DNA from: an uncultured Clostridia bacterium
Lineage (GTDB): Bacteria; Bacillota; Clostridia; Oscillospirales; Butyricicoccaceae
Reading direction: 5' to 3'
Assembly: GCA_945947915.1 (NCBI GenBank)
Contig: CAMEZQ010000006.1
Location: 1-64,000 of the forward strand
Length of the DNA: 64,000 bases
A program made the position numbers and the translations under genes. Below the pieces are notes generated by a model. The model worked only from the letters and a program-made list of their open reading frames with translations, was not told the DNA's origin and made no database searches. How positions within the stretch are numbered: position 1 is the stretch's first letter; each line of letters opens with the position of its first letter. Shown here one piece after another: positions 16,210-25,111 of the stretch.

Positions 16210-17394
16210 ATGAACAAGTATCTGGTTCGTGCCAACGAACTGATGGACGAGATGGTGGCCGACCGCCGTCATTTCCATCGTTTTCCCGAACTGACCAACG
16301 AACTGCCCGAAACCACCAAGTATGTCCGCGCCAAGCTGGAAGAAATGGGCTATGAGGTCGACGAGATCTGCAAATGCGGCCTGGTGGCCATCGCCGGCGG
16401 TAAAAAGCCCGGCAAATGCATCCTGATCCGCGGCGATATGGACGCCCTGCCCATGCCCGAGGAGACCGGCCTGCCCTTCGCTTCGGAGAATCCCGGCGTC
16501 ATGCACGCCTGCGGCCACGACTTCCATATGTCCATGCTGCTGGCCGCCGCCAAGATCCTCAAGGAGCATGAGGACGAGATCGAAGGCACCGTCAAGATCT
16601 GCTTCCAGCCCAACGAAGAAACCTTCGGCGGCGCCAAGGATATGATCGACCACGGCGTTCTGAAGAACCCCGACGTCGACGCGGCGCTGGCCATCCACAT
16701 CGGCCCCATGGGCGACATCGGCACCCTTGTCTTCGGCAAAGGCCCCAACATGGGCTCGGCCGACGGCTTTGACATCACCGTCAAGGGCAAGGGCTGCCAC
16801 GGCGCTGCCCCCCATTCGGGCATTTCCCCCATCAATATCGGCGTGCATATCTATCTGGCCCTGCAGGAGCTGCTGGCCCGCGAGGTCAACGCCGCCGAGC
16901 AGTGCACCCTGACCCTGGGCACCATGGTCTTTGGCGACGGCGCCACCAACGTCATCCCCGAAGTGGGCCATATGCGCGGCACCATGCGCGGCTTCAACAA
17001 GGATCTGACCAAGTTTATGAAGCGGCGTGTGGAAGAGATCTGCGAGACCACAGCCAAGCTGTTCGGCGGCGAGGCGTCGGTGGAGTGGCTCTTCTCCTCC
17101 CCCGCCATGGACTGCGACCCCGAGTTCACCGACGAGGTGGTCAAGTATGCCGCCGATGTGGTCGGCCCCGAGCGCATGATCCCCAAGACCGTCCGTTCCA
17201 CCGGCTCCGAGGACTTCGCCTACTTCGGCGATGAGGTCCCCAGCCAGATTTTCTGGCTCGGCGGCGGCGTCGACGATCCCGCCAAGCGCATTTCCAACCA
17301 CAACCCCAAAGTCCTCTTCAGTGAGGAAGCCCTGCCCTACGGCGCCGCCGTTTACGTCCAGTGCGCCATCGAGTGGCTCAAGGCCCACAAATAA
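16210..17394 (+). CDS. M20 family amidohydrolase (N-acyl amino acid/hippurate hydrolase type)
   Basis: 394 residues of the M20D type. Metal-site motifs: RGDMDALPMPEETGLPF (~75-91), HACGHDFHMSMLL (~99-111, Cys/His), CFQPNEE (~136-142) and the C-terminal NHNPKVLFSEEALP. The lid/dimerisation domain (~185-300) begins with the typical GKGCHGAAPHSG. Such enzymes remove acyl groups from amino acids or peptides using one or two metal ions. The start chosen has GAGGAGG 9 bases upstream. A second, more distant M20 enzyme lies just downstream. Confidence 0.92.
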   Translation: MNKYLVRANELMDEMVADRRHFHRFPELTNELPETTKYVRAKLEEMGYEVDEICKCGLVAIAGGKKPGKCILIRGDMDALPMPEETGLPFASENPGVMHACGHDFHMSMLLAAAKILKEHEDEIEGTVKICFQPNEETFGGAKDMIDHGVLKNPDVDAALAIHIGPMGDIGTLVFGKGPNMGSADGFDITVKGKGCHGAAPHSGISPINIGVHIYLALQELLAREVNAAEQCTLTLGTMVFGDGATNVIPEVGHMRGTMRGFNKDLTKFMKRRVEEICETTAKLFGGEASVEWLFSSPAMDCDPEFTDEVVKYAADVVGPERMIPKTVRSTGSEDFAYFGDEVPSQIFWLGGGVDDPAKRISNHNPKVLFSEEALPYGAAVYVQCAIEWLKAHK

Positions 17395-17438
17395 GCAAAC
17401 ACAAAAACCTGCCTTACGGCAGGAAAAGCAGTGCATCC

Positions 17439-17679
17439 GGGAGGCAGGTCAGCCTGCCTCCCTTTTGAATCTGTCGAAAATCCACTTCGTTGGGATTTTC
17501 GACAGGTTAGGCTCCGCCCTGCGGGGCGGTTTCGCCGTTTTTCTGCGGAAAAATCGGCGGGTTATGGTGTTTTTTCCCGGCACATGTCCGTGAAAAAACA
17601 ATCCCATAAAAAAAGTCCGGTCACGGCCGGACTTTTTCGACAGGCTGCGGGAGGCAGGTCAGCCTGCCTCCCTTTTGAT
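17439..17679. repeat. Cluster of hairpins between the two M20 genes
   Basis: Two identical ~31-bp direct copies (17439-17469 and 17649-17679) each hold a perfect 10-bp palindromic hairpin, GGGAGGCAGG / CCTGCCTCCC, then CTTTTGA. Between them lie a 13-bp perfect hairpin (CTGTCGAAAATCC / GGATTTTCGACAG, 17471-17505) and, at 17531-17640, copy 2 of the repeat found at 12065-12180, ending in a terminator-like hairpin. The cluster probably ends the first M20 transcript; the second hairpin copy is only ~33 bases before the next start codon. Confidence 0.7.
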
Positions 17680-17711
17680 CTCCAATATTTGAAAAAGGAA
17701 GGAAAAGCGTT

Positions 17712-19046
17712 ATGAAGTACGACAACGATCTGTATGCCGCCCATCTGGCCGGCATGGTCCAGTGCCCCACCGTGTCCAGCGTCGATCCCGAAAAGACCCG
17801 TGTCCCCGAATTCCAGAAGCTGCACGCCTATCTGGAAACGGCCTATCCCCTGGTCCACAAGACCATGACCCGCGAGATCCTCGGCAAGTGTGCTCTGGTC
17901 TATCACTGGAAGGGCACCGGCAAGTCGGGCAAGCTGCCCGTGCTGGTCTGCGCCCATCAGGACGTGGTGCCCGAAGGCGACTGGAACGACTGGAAGTATC
18001 CCCCCTTCTCCGGCCACATCGATGAAGATGGCGTCCTGTGGGGCCGCGGCTGCACCGACTGCAAGCACGTCATGCAGGCCGAGCTGGACGCCGCCGAGGC
18101 GCTGATCGCCGAGGGTTTCGTCCCCGATTACGACATCTATATGGCCTTTGGCTATAACGAAGAGATCATGGGCGGCCCCGGCGCTGCCTGCCAGATCATC
18201 TCCGACGAGTTCAAGGCCCGCGGCCTGCGCTTCGGCCTGGTGCTGGACGAAGGCGGCGGCGTGATGAACATGGGCGGCCGCGACGTGGCCATGATCTTCG
18301 CCAGCGAAAAGGGCTATGCCGACCATGAGTTCACCATCCGCGATGCCGGCGGCCACGCCTCCATGCCGCCTGAACACAACGCCCTGGGCCGTCTGGGCAA
18401 CGCCATGTATCTGCTGGAATCCAATCCCATGGAGCCCAAGCTGACAGCGCCGGTCATCGAGATGTTCAAGGCCCAGGCCGCCATCACCCCCGGCCCCATG
18501 GGCGCGCTCTTTGCCGACCCCGAGGGCAACTGGGACAAGCTGCGTGAGATCTGCGTTGCCAGCCGCCAGCTCAACACCTATGTCCGCACCACCACCACCC
18601 CCACCATGGCCAAGGGCAGCGACCAGGCCAACATCCTGCCCGAATCTGCCAGCATCGTCACCAACAGCCGCCTGCTGCCCGGTGAAACACTGGACGATCT
18701 GATGGCCCACTTCAAGAAGGTCCTGCCGGAGGAAGTGGAAGTCCGTCTGCTCAAGGGTCACAATCCCCCGGCCGTTTCCCGCACCGACATCCCCGCCTAT
18801 CATCTGCTGGAGAAGATCGTCCATGAGATGCACGGCGACGACGTCTATGTCATGCCGGCGCTTGTGCCCGGCGGCACCGATTCCCGCTACTACTGCGACC
18901 TGAGCGACAGCGTCTACCGTTTCATCGGCGGCAGAGGCAGCGCCAAGTCGGGCGGTGCCCACCAGGTCAACGAGCATATCGACACGGCTGTTCTGGCCAG
19001 CAACGTGGAGTTCTTCGTCCGCGTCTTCCAGGAATACGCCGAATAA
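17712..19046 (+). CDS. M20 family metallopeptidase (ArgE/DapE/CPS1-like)
   Basis: 444 residues. Metal-ligand motifs: VLVCAHQDVVPEGDW (~77-91), WGRGCTDCKHVM (~110-121; Asp bridging two metals), FGYNEEIMGGPGA (~146-158; catalytic Glu-Glu), LVLDEGGGV (~176-184) and a final HQVNEHI (His ligand). The lid domain begins RDAGGHASMPPEHNALGRL. Compared with the neighbour it belongs to the larger carboxypeptidase/deacylase branch. The substrate is unknown; dipeptides or N-acyl amino acids are likely. AAAAGGAAGGAA precedes the ATG. Confidence 0.92.
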   Translation: MKYDNDLYAAHLAGMVQCPTVSSVDPEKTRVPEFQKLHAYLETAYPLVHKTMTREILGKCALVYHWKGTGKSGKLPVLVCAHQDVVPEGDWNDWKYPPFSGHIDEDGVLWGRGCTDCKHVMQAELDAAEALIAEGFVPDYDIYMAFGYNEEIMGGPGAACQIISDEFKARGLRFGLVLDEGGGVMNMGGRDVAMIFASEKGYADHEFTIRDAGGHASMPPEHNALGRLGNAMYLLESNPMEPKLTAPVIEMFKAQAAITPGPMGALFADPEGNWDKLREICVASRQLNTYVRTTTTPTMAKGSDQANILPESASIVTNSRLLPGETLDDLMAHFKKVLPEEVEVRLLKGHNPPAVSRTDIPAYHLLEKIVHEMHGDDVYVMPALVPGGTDSRYYCDLSDSVYRFIGGRGSAKSGGAHQVNEHIDTAVLASNVEFFVRVFQEYAE

Positions 19047-19063
19047 GTTTTTTGCCCATCCCC

Positions 19064-19095
19064 TTTCCCCCGCCCCACGGCGGGGGATTTTTTCT
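19064..19095 (+). terminator. Terminator of the second M20 gene
   Basis: CCCCCGCC / GGCGGGGG stem with a short loop and an ATTTTTTC tail. Confidence 0.85.
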
Positions 19096-19099
19096 TTTC

Positions 19100-19630
19100 A
19101 ACTTCACTTGTCCGCCGCCGCAAGCGCGCGTTTTTCTGTTACTTTCGACTGCCCGAAAGTAACCAAAGGGCGCCGCGCCGGAGCCTCCCTTGTGCAAAGG
19201 GAGGTGGGTCCGAAGGACCCGGAGGGATTGTGCTTTTCCTTCTCAACTTCGCTTGTCCGCCTTGGCAAGCGCGCGTTTTCTTGTTACTTTCGACTGCCCG
19301 AAAGTAACCAAAGGGCGCCGCGCCGGAGCCTCCCTTGTGCAAAGGGAGGTGGGTCCGAAGGACCCGGAGGGATTGTGCTTTTCCTGCGCAACTTCACTTG
19401 TCCGCCTTGACAGGCGCGCGTTTTCTTGTTACTTTCGACTGCCCGAAAGTAACCAAAGGGCACCGGGGGCACTAGCCGTCCCCCGGACCCCCAGGCGAGG
19501 GTGTGACCTTTTTCCCCTCCGTCCCCGGAAATACGGCGTTTACGCAGTTCAGCCTCGCCCGGAAGTTATGAAAAGCCTGTTTTTTTGCCTGGCTGCTTTA
19601 TCATCGGGCCGGGAACTTCGCTGAAGCTAT
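19100..19630 (+). repeat. Mosaic repeat block 2, with a ~145-bp tandem unit
   Basis: Three copies of module B (hairpins at 19138-19163, 19283-19308, 19438-19463) alternate with two copies of module A (19183-19231 and 19327-19376), giving a tandem period of about 145 bp. The last copy runs on through module C (~19465-19505, CCCCCAGGCGAGGGTGT) and module D (~19558-19625, GAAGTTATGAAAAGCCTG to CGGGCCGGGAACTTCGCTGA). The block sits between convergent genes. Confidence 0.85.
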
Positions 19631-19655
19631 TGGTGCCGTTTGGCGGAAGTACGCA

Positions 19656-19692
19656 ATAAAAAAATCTCCGGATCTCTCCGGAGATTTTTCTT
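19656..19692 (-). terminator. Terminator of the serS operon
   Basis: AAAAATCTCCGG / CCGGAGATTTTT hairpin, symmetrical, just past the serS stop codon. Confidence 0.88.
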
Positions 19693-19714
19693 TATGCCTA
19701 TGCGATGCCTGGCT

Positions 19715-21016
19715 TTACCAGGTCTTCATATCGGGGGTCAGTACTTCGATGCCGCCCATATACTTGCGCAGTACCTCGGGGACGACGACCGAGCCGTCCT
19801 TCAGCTGATTCTGCTCGACGATGGCGGGCAGGACGCGGCTGGTGGCCAGGCCCGAGCCGTTGAGGGTGTGGACGAACTCGGTCTTGCCGGTAGCCTCCCG
19901 GCGGAAGCGAATGGCGCCGCGGCGGGCCTGATAATCCCGGGCGTTGGAGACCGAGGAAACCTCCTTATAGCCGTTCATGGAGGGGATGTGGATCTCGATA
20001 TCGTAGGTTCTGGCCATGGACGCCGAGCAGTCGCCGGCGGCCAGCTTGACGGTGCGGAAGTGGAAGCCCAGGCCCTTGACCAGCGCTTCGGCCTTGGTCA
20101 CCAGCTCCTCGAAGGCCTCGTCGGACTTCTCGGGCAGGGTGTACTGGAACATCTCCACCTTGTTGAACTGATGGCCGCGCACCATGCCGCGCTCGTCGGC
20201 GCGATGGCTGCCGGCCTCCTTGCGGAAGCAGGGCGTATAGGCGAAATACTTCCTGGGCAGGTCCTTTTCGGCCAGGATCTCGTTCATATGCAGGCTGACC
20301 AGCGCCGTTTCGGCCGTGGGCAGCATGAAGTGGCGGCCCTCGCTCTCGTCATTGTCCAGCCAGTAGACCTCGTCGCGGAACTTGGGGAACTGGCCCGACA
20401 CAGTGCCGGTCTCGGCGCCCAGCATGTGAGGCACCATGACCATCTCGTAGCCGTCGTTCAGATGGGTCTCGATGAAATAATTGAGCAGCGCCCACTCCAG
20501 CCGGGCGCCCATGCCGCGATAGATCCAGAAGCCGCTGCCCGACAGCTTGGTGCCCCGCTCGTAATCGATGAGGCCCAGGTCGGTGCAGAGATCCACGTGG
20601 TGCTTGGGCTCGAAATCAAAGACCTTGGGCTCGCCGAACCGGCGCAGCTCCTGGTTGTTCTCCTTCTCGCCGGGCAGCAGGTCGGGGTCGGGCAGGTTGG
20701 GCAGCGACAGCATGACGGTGCGGAAGGCGGCGTCCACCTCGCGGATACGGGTGTCGTTTTCCTTGACCTTTTCGGCCAGCTCCTTCATGCGGGCCATGAC
20801 CGGAGCCGTATCCTCTCCCGCCTTTTTCATTTTGGGGATCTCCTTGGACACCTTGTTCTGCTCGAACTTGAGGTTGTCGGTCTCCAGGATAAGGGCGCGG
20901 CGCTCGCCGTCCAGGCGCAGGATCTCCTCCACCTCGGCGCGGACGTCCTTGCCCTTGTCGGCCATGCGCTTGATGATATTTTCAGGGTCTTCCTTGATGA
21001 GTCTGATATCCAGCAT
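19715..21016 (-). CDS. serS: Serine--tRNA ligase
   Basis: Charges tRNA-Ser; the two serine tRNAs at 1387 and 1515 are substrates. 433 residues. The N-terminal coiled-coil arm (~30-105) binds the long variable arm of tRNA-Ser. The class II catalytic core shows motif 1-type GSGFWIYRGMGARLEWAL, motif 2 with CFRKEAGSHRADERGMVRGHQF split across ~262-283, and motif 3 LNGSGLATSRVLPAIVEQ near 380-397. The start is the ATG at 21014-21016 before MLDIRLIKEDPE, the family's usual N-terminus. It lies 23 bp after parB and is likely the last gene of the par operon. Confidence 0.97.
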   Translation of the reverse strand: MLDIRLIKEDPENIIKRMADKGKDVRAEVEEILRLDGERRALILETDNLKFEQNKVSKEIPKMKKAGEDTAPVMARMKELAEKVKENDTRIREVDAAFRTVMLSLPNLPDPDLLPGEKENNQELRRFGEPKVFDFEPKHHVDLCTDLGLIDYERGTKLSGSGFWIYRGMGARLEWALLNYFIETHLNDGYEMVMVPHMLGAETGTVSGQFPKFRDEVYWLDNDESEGRHFMLPTAETALVSLHMNEILAEKDLPRKYFAYTPCFRKEAGSHRADERGMVRGHQFNKVEMFQYTLPEKSDEAFEELVTKAEALVKGLGFHFRTVKLAAGDCSASMARTYDIEIHIPSMNGYKEVSSVSNARDYQARRGAIRFRREATGKTEFVHTLNGSGLATSRVLPAIVEQNQLKDGSVVVPEVLRKYMGGIEVLTPDMKTW

Positions 21017-21039
21017 CGTTGATACCTCTTGCTTTCCGT

Positions 21040-21921
21040 TTATTTTTCCGCCGGCTCTTCCCGGCCCGCCGCGATCTGGTTCAATGCGGCACACACCCGC
21101 TCCAGATCGTCGTTTCCGTAATATTCAATGGTCAGCCGGCCCTTGCGGCGGCCGTGTGCGATGGTGATGCGGTGGCCTGTGGCGCTGGTCAGGGTGCGCT
21201 CCAGCTCCCGGACGTACATGGCCGTGTCGTCGGTCTTTTTGGGCGTATCCGGCGTTTGCGCGGCCTCCTGCATGCGCTTGACCAGCTTTTCCGTCTCGCG
21301 CACCGAAAGCTCCTGCTCCAGAATACGCTTGGCTGCCTCCAGCGCCTGTTCTTCCGCCAGCGGCACCAGCGCCCGGCCGTGCCCGGCCGACAGCGCCCCC
21401 GACGCCACCATATCCATAACGCTCTGGGGCAGATTGAGCAGCCGCAGGGCGTTGGCGATATAGGCCCTCGACCGTCCCACCTTCTCGCCGGCCATTTCCT
21501 GGCTCAGGCCGAAGTCCTCCATGAGCCGCCGGTAGCCCATGGCCTCCTCGATGGGATTGAGGTCCTGCCGCTGGAGGTTTTCCACCAGGGCATACTGATA
21601 GGCTTCCCGTTCGTCGGCGTCCAGGATATAGGCCGGGATCTCGTCCAGTCCGGCCAGCCGGGCCGCCCGCCACCGGCGTTCTCCGGCAATGATCTGATAC
21701 GACTTCTCCCCCGTCCGCCGGACGGTGATGGGGGTGATGACGCCGTTCTGCCGGATGCTCTCAGCCAGTTCCTCCAGCAGCGCGGGATCAAATTCCCGGC
21801 GGGGCTGATTGGGGTTGGGTTCGATCTCCCGCAGGCGGATGGCGCTTCTGGGCGTATCATCATTGAGTTCTTCCCCGAAAAGCGCCGACAGCCCTTTTCC
21901 AAGACCTTTTCCCGATGTCAT
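21040..21921 (-). CDS. parB: Chromosome partitioning protein ParB/Spo0J
   Basis: 293 residues with the standard layout. The N-terminal ParA-stimulating tail [13 protein letters not shown] (~4-16) is followed by the ParB CTPase/nuclease-like domain with [11 protein letters not shown] (~36-46), [13 protein letters not shown] (~79-91) and [14 protein letters not shown] (~113-126), a helix-turn-helix ([15 protein letters not shown], ~147-161) that reads parS, and a C-terminal dimerisation domain. It loads at parS (22823-22838) and spreads as a CTP clamp. It overlaps parA by 4 bp. Confidence 0.96.
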   Translation of the reverse strand: MTSGKGLGKGLSALFGEELNDDTPRSAIRLREIEPNPNQPRREFDPALLEELAESIRQNGVITPITVRRTGEKSYQIIAGERRWRAARLAGLDEIPAYILDADEREAYQYALVENLQRQDLNPIEEAMGYRRLMEDFGLSQEMAGEKVGRSRAYIANALRLLNLPQSVMDMVASGALSAGHGRALVPLAEEQALEAAKRILEQELSVRETEKLVKRMQEAAQTPDTPKKTDDTAMYVRELERTLTSATGHRITIAHGRRKGRLTIEYYGNDDLERVCAALNQIAAGREEPAEK

Positions 21922-22691
21922 TTCGACCTGGCCCCTCCTCTCTGGTTGCGTAAAAACTCGTTGGCCACTTCGTTATAGGCTTCAGCGCCCCTGGACAGCC
22001 GGTCGTAAGCAATGATGGGCTGGCCATGGCTGGGCGCCTCCGACAGGCGCACGTTGCGGGGCACTACCGTCTTGTAGACCTTGCGGCCGAAGAACTTCTT
22101 GACCTCCTCGGCCACCTGCAGGGTCAGATTGGTGCGGCCGTCGTACATGGTCAGCACGATGCCCTCGATCTCGATGCCGGGATTGTAGAGTTTCTTGACG
22201 GTGCGCACGGTGGATACCAGCTGGCTCAGGCCCTCCAGCGCGTAGTATTCGCACTGCATGGGCACCAGCACGCCGTCGGCCACAGCCAGGGCGTTGATGG
22301 TCAGCAGACCCAGGGAGGGCGGACAGTCGACGAAAATATAATCATACCGGTCCCGGATCTGCCCCAGCACGTTGCCCAGCGCCTTTTCCCGCAGGTCGCC
22401 GGTGGCCAGCTCCAGCTCGGCGCCGGCCAGATTGATGTCCGAGGGCAGCAGATCGCACCACTTGGTCTTGTAGAGCGCCTGCTCGGCGGTGCACTGCCCC
22501 AGCAGCGCCGGATAGATATTCTCTTTGCGGTCGCCGGGGTATCCAAGCCCCGAGGAGGAGTTGCCCTGGGGGTCCAGGTCGCAGAGCAGCACCCGGTTGC
22601 CCTTTGCCGCGACGAATGCCGCCAGATTGACGGCCGTGGTCGTCTTGCCGACGCCGCCCTTCTGGTTGGCCAATGCGATGATTTTTGCCAT
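21918..22691 (-). CDS. parA: Chromosome partitioning ATPase ParA/Soj
   Basis: 257-residue Walker-type ATPase. The deviant Walker [15 protein letters not shown] (~11-24) has both signature lysines, followed by [16 protein letters not shown] (Walker A', ~36-51) and [16 protein letters not shown] (Walker B, ~119-134). It binds DNA nonspecifically as an ATP dimer and is released by ParB, driving origin segregation; in Bacillus the orthologue also modulates DnaA. It is the first gene of parA-parB-serS, with parS in its 5' region. Confidence 0.97.
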   Translation of the reverse strand: MAKIIALANQKGGVGKTTTAVNLAAFVAAKGNRVLLCDLDPQGNSSSGLGYPGDRKENIYPALLGQCTAEQALYKTKWCDLLPSDINLAGAELELATGDLREKALGNVLGQIRDRYDYIFVDCPPSLGLLTINALAVADGVLVPMQCEYYALEGLSQLVSTVRTVKKLYNPGIEIEGIVLTMYDGRTNLTLQVAEEVKKFFGRKVYKTVVPRNVRLSEAPSHGQPIIAYDRLSRGAEAYNEVANEFLRNQRGGARSK

Positions 22692-22822
22692 GTTCTCCTC
22701 CGTTTTCCTTTTCTCGCGCCGCGCCTAAAGTGTGGATGCGGCTTGTGTCATTTATTATACACGCTTTGAAGAAAAGTGTAAAGAAAATCGGAGAGGACTT
22801 TTTCGTTTGCCGCTTTTTTTCA

Positions 22823-22838
22823 TGTTTCACGTGAAACA
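22823..22838. promoter_or_regulatory. parS centromere-like site
   Basis: TGTTTCACGTGAAACA is a perfect 16-bp palindrome and an exact match to the consensus parS bound by ParB/Spo0J. It lies ~130 bp upstream of parA and ~13 kb from oriC. Confidence 0.95.
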
Positions 22839-22911
22839 TCACGCTTTTTCACGGCATCCGTAAAGTCGTTTAGCTTTACAGCATTTGGGCCGGCTTTTGC
22901 TGACCTGCCGC

Positions 22912-22951
22912 CAAAAAAACAAGTGCCGTGCATCGCGGCACGGCACTTTCA
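22912..22951 (-). terminator. Terminator of the noc-like parB gene
   Basis: AAGTGCCGTG / CGGCACTT stem with a T7 tract on the minus strand, just past the gene's stop. Confidence 0.85.
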
Positions 22952-22955
22952 CGGT

Positions 22956-23759
22956 CTATTTCACGGCCTTGGGAATGACGATGGTCAGCAGCAGATTGCC
23001 GTCCTCGGTAGTCTGGGTGCAGGTGGCTTCCAGCCCGGCGCTGCGCACCGAATCGACGGCCCGGGTAACGCTGTTGATAAAAAACCGCACGTCTTTGAGA
23101 AAGACCTGCTTTTTGGGGTTGGGGCGCGTCTGGGGCGACGCGCGGCAGCGCTCGATGTAGGCCTCGGCCTGGGCCACATTGAGCTGATGCTCGGCAATAT
23201 ACCGGGCGGCCGCCGCCTGGGCCGGCTCCTCCTCCAGCGCGAGCAGGGCGCGGCCGTGGCGCTCGGTCAGATGGTTCTGACGGATGATGTCGATGGTCTC
23301 CGGAAAGAGGCGCAGCAGCCGCAGCTTGTTGGCCACGGCGGCCTGGGTCTTGCCGATCTGCTGGGCCGCCTGCTGCTGGGTCAGGCCAAAATCCCGGGTC
23401 AGCCTCAGCAGGCCCTCGGCCTCCTCAAAGGGATCGAGGTCCCGCCGCTGGAGATTTTCCACCAGCGCCAGCTCGGCGCTGCGGCGGTCGTCGGCTTCCA
23501 GAATATAGCAGGGTACGGCGTGCAGTCCGGCCATCCGGGAGGCCCGCAGGCGGCGCTCTCCGGCGATGAGCAAATAGCCCTCCCCTGCCCGGCGCACGGT
23601 CAGCGGCGTGATGACGCCGAACCGCCGGATGCTGTCGGCCAGCTCCTCCAGCGCGGCTTTATCAAAAACGCGGCGCGGCTGGTGCGGATTGGGCGAGATC
23701 TTGTCCACCGCGATCTGCCGCAGCTTGGCCCCGCCCCGCAGATCAATGGAAAAAGCCAT
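22956..23759 (-). CDS. Second ParB-family protein (Noc-like)
   Basis: 267 residues with the ParB core: PNPHQPRRVFD (~24-34), GERRLRASRMAGL (~66-78), ENLQRRDLDPFEEA (~100-113) and the recognition helix region IGKTQAAVANKLRLLRL (~133-149). It lacks the GLGKGL N-terminal tail needed to stimulate ParA and begins MAFSIDLRGGAKLRQ. Its position after rsmG and before parA is that of noc in Bacillus, where Noc blocks FtsZ assembly over the nucleoid. A membrane-targeting amphipathic N-terminus is not obvious, so Noc function is inferred from position. Confidence 0.85.
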   Translation of the reverse strand: MAFSIDLRGGAKLRQIAVDKISPNPHQPRRVFDKAALEELADSIRRFGVITPLTVRRAGEGYLLIAGERRLRASRMAGLHAVPCYILEADDRRSAELALVENLQRRDLDPFEEAEGLLRLTRDFGLTQQQAAQQIGKTQAAVANKLRLLRLFPETIDIIRQNHLTERHGRALLALEEEPAQAAAARYIAEHQLNVAQAEAYIERCRASPQTRPNPKKQVFLKDVRFFINSVTRAVDSVRSAGLEATCTQTTEDGNLLLTIVIPKAVK

Positions 23760-23853
23760 ATTTTCACTTCCTTTTGCTATATTTTACCAAACAGAAAGCG
23801 AAAATTCCCACGAAGTTTGGTGGTGTCCCTGTGGAATGGAATTCGATGAAGTG

Positions 23854-24385
23854 ACAATCCCTCCGGGGTCTTCGACCCCACCTCCCTTTGCACAAGGGAG
23901 GCTTTGGTGCGATGCCATTCTGCGGCGACTGCCAAAACGCACGAGCGAAGCTGAAAGCCCAGCACAGCTTCAGCGAAGTTCCCGGCCTTATGATAAAGCA
24001 GCCAGGCAAAAAAACAGGTCCTTCATAGCTTCCGGACGCAGACGAGCTGCGTGAGCGACCCGAAGCCGTTCCGCGTCAGCGGGGCTTCGGGACGCGGCTC
24101 CCATGTGTCTGGGAAAGCACATCACATCCCACCCGCACCCTCGCCTGGGGGTCCGGGGGGCGGCTTAAAGCGCCCCCGGTGCCCTTTGGTTACTTTCGGG
24201 CAGTCGAAAGTAACAACAAAACGCGCACCTGCCAAGGTGTACAAGCGAAGTTTAGAAGGAAAAGCACAATCCCTCCGGGGTCTTCGACCCCACCTCCCTT
24301 TACACAAGGGAGGCCCCGGCGCGGTGCTTTCCATTCAGCACAACTCTCCACAATCCCTCCGGGTCTGCCTCCGCCGGCAGGCGAT
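23854..24385 (-). repeat. Mosaic repeat block 3 (modules A, D, C, B, A)
   Basis: Minus-oriented block between the noc-like gene and rsmG. Module A (23854-23902) has the GGGGTC-GAA-GACCCC variant of hairpin 2. Module D follows (~23965-24035), then the CGGGTCGC/GCGGAACGGC segment, module C (~24130-24180), module B (24189-24214), a second module A (24266-24314) and a truncated A start at ~24352. In the opposite orientation the module order equals that of blocks 4 and 5. Confidence 0.82.
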
Positions 24386-24392
24386 GGCATTA

Positions 24393-24425
24393 AAAAAAGC
24401 CGCTCCTCAGAGCGGCTTTTTCACA
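24393..24425 (-). terminator. Terminator overlapping the end of rsmG
   Basis: The stem AAGCCGCTC / GAGCGGCTT spans the last codons and the TGA of rsmG and is followed by T7 on the minus strand. The 5' half of the stem is coding. Confidence 0.88.
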
Positions 24426-25111
24426 ATGGCCGCATATTTGCGAGGATAGCCCTTCGGCGAAGGCTTGACCTTTTCGATGCGCAGGACCTGCCGGCGGACG
24501 CCCGGCTCGATCTCATATTCATAGGCCTCCCGCAGACAGCCGCCCATAAATTCAATGGCGTGCATGGCCTTCTCCACTTCCGCGCGGGAAGCGTCGTTGC
24601 AGCTCTTCATGGGCATGAAGAAGCCCCCCACCCGCAGGAAGGGCATGGAAAGCTCGGTCAGCACATCCAGGGCGGCCACGGCCCGGGAGGTGACGATGTC
24701 AAAGCGTCCGCCCATCTTTGCGGCCTGTTCCTCGGCCCGGCCGGTGACGGTGGTCACCGATACCCCCAGGGCGGCGGCGGCTTCTTCGATAAAGGCGATG
24801 CGCTTGGCCGTGCTGTCCAGCATGGTGACGTCCAGCGTGGGGTCGTAGAGCTTGAGGGGCATGCCCGGAAAGCCCGGGCCGGTGCCGATGTCGAGGATCT
24901 TTTTCCCCTCGAGCCCGCCGCAGGCCAGCAGCACCAGGCTGTCGGCCATATGGCGCCGGGCGGCCTCGTCTTTATCGCGGACGGCCGTCAGATTCATGAC
25001 CCGGTTCTTCTCCAGCAGCCGGTCGCAGAATCCCTCCAGCCGGTCCAGCTGGTCCTCCCCGATGGGCAGGCCGACGCCGGCCAGGCATTCGGTGATGATC
25101 TGTCGGAACAT
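24407..25111 (-). CDS. rsmG: 16S rRNA (guanine-527-N7)-methyltransferase RsmG
   Basis: Methylates G527 of 16S rRNA; loss gives low-level streptomycin resistance. 234 residues with the Rossmann SAM site ILDIGTGPGFPGMPLKL (~72-88), NRVMNLTAVRD (~36-46) and the conserved DIVTSRAVAALD (~138-149), ending in the basic GYPRKYAAIVKKPL typical of the family. It begins immediately after the mnmG stop, in the conserved mnmE-mnmG-rsmG order. Confidence 0.96.
   Translation of the reverse strand: MFRQIITECLAGVGLPIGEDQLDRLEGFCDRLLEKNRVMNLTAVRDKDEAARRHMADSLVLLACGGLEGKKILDIGTGPGFPGMPLKLYDPTLDVTMLDSTAKRIAFIEEAAAALGVSVTTVTGRAEEQAAKMGGRFDIVTSRAVAALDVLTELSMPFLRVGGFFMPMKSCNDASRAEVEKAMHAIEFMGGCLREAYEYEIEPGVRRQVLRIEKVKPSPKGYPRKYAAIVKKPL

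Noticed and set aside
22692..22955. A riboswitch or leader in front of parA
   Set aside because: The conserved content is explained by parS and the terminator of the noc-like gene; no known aptamer pattern was seen.
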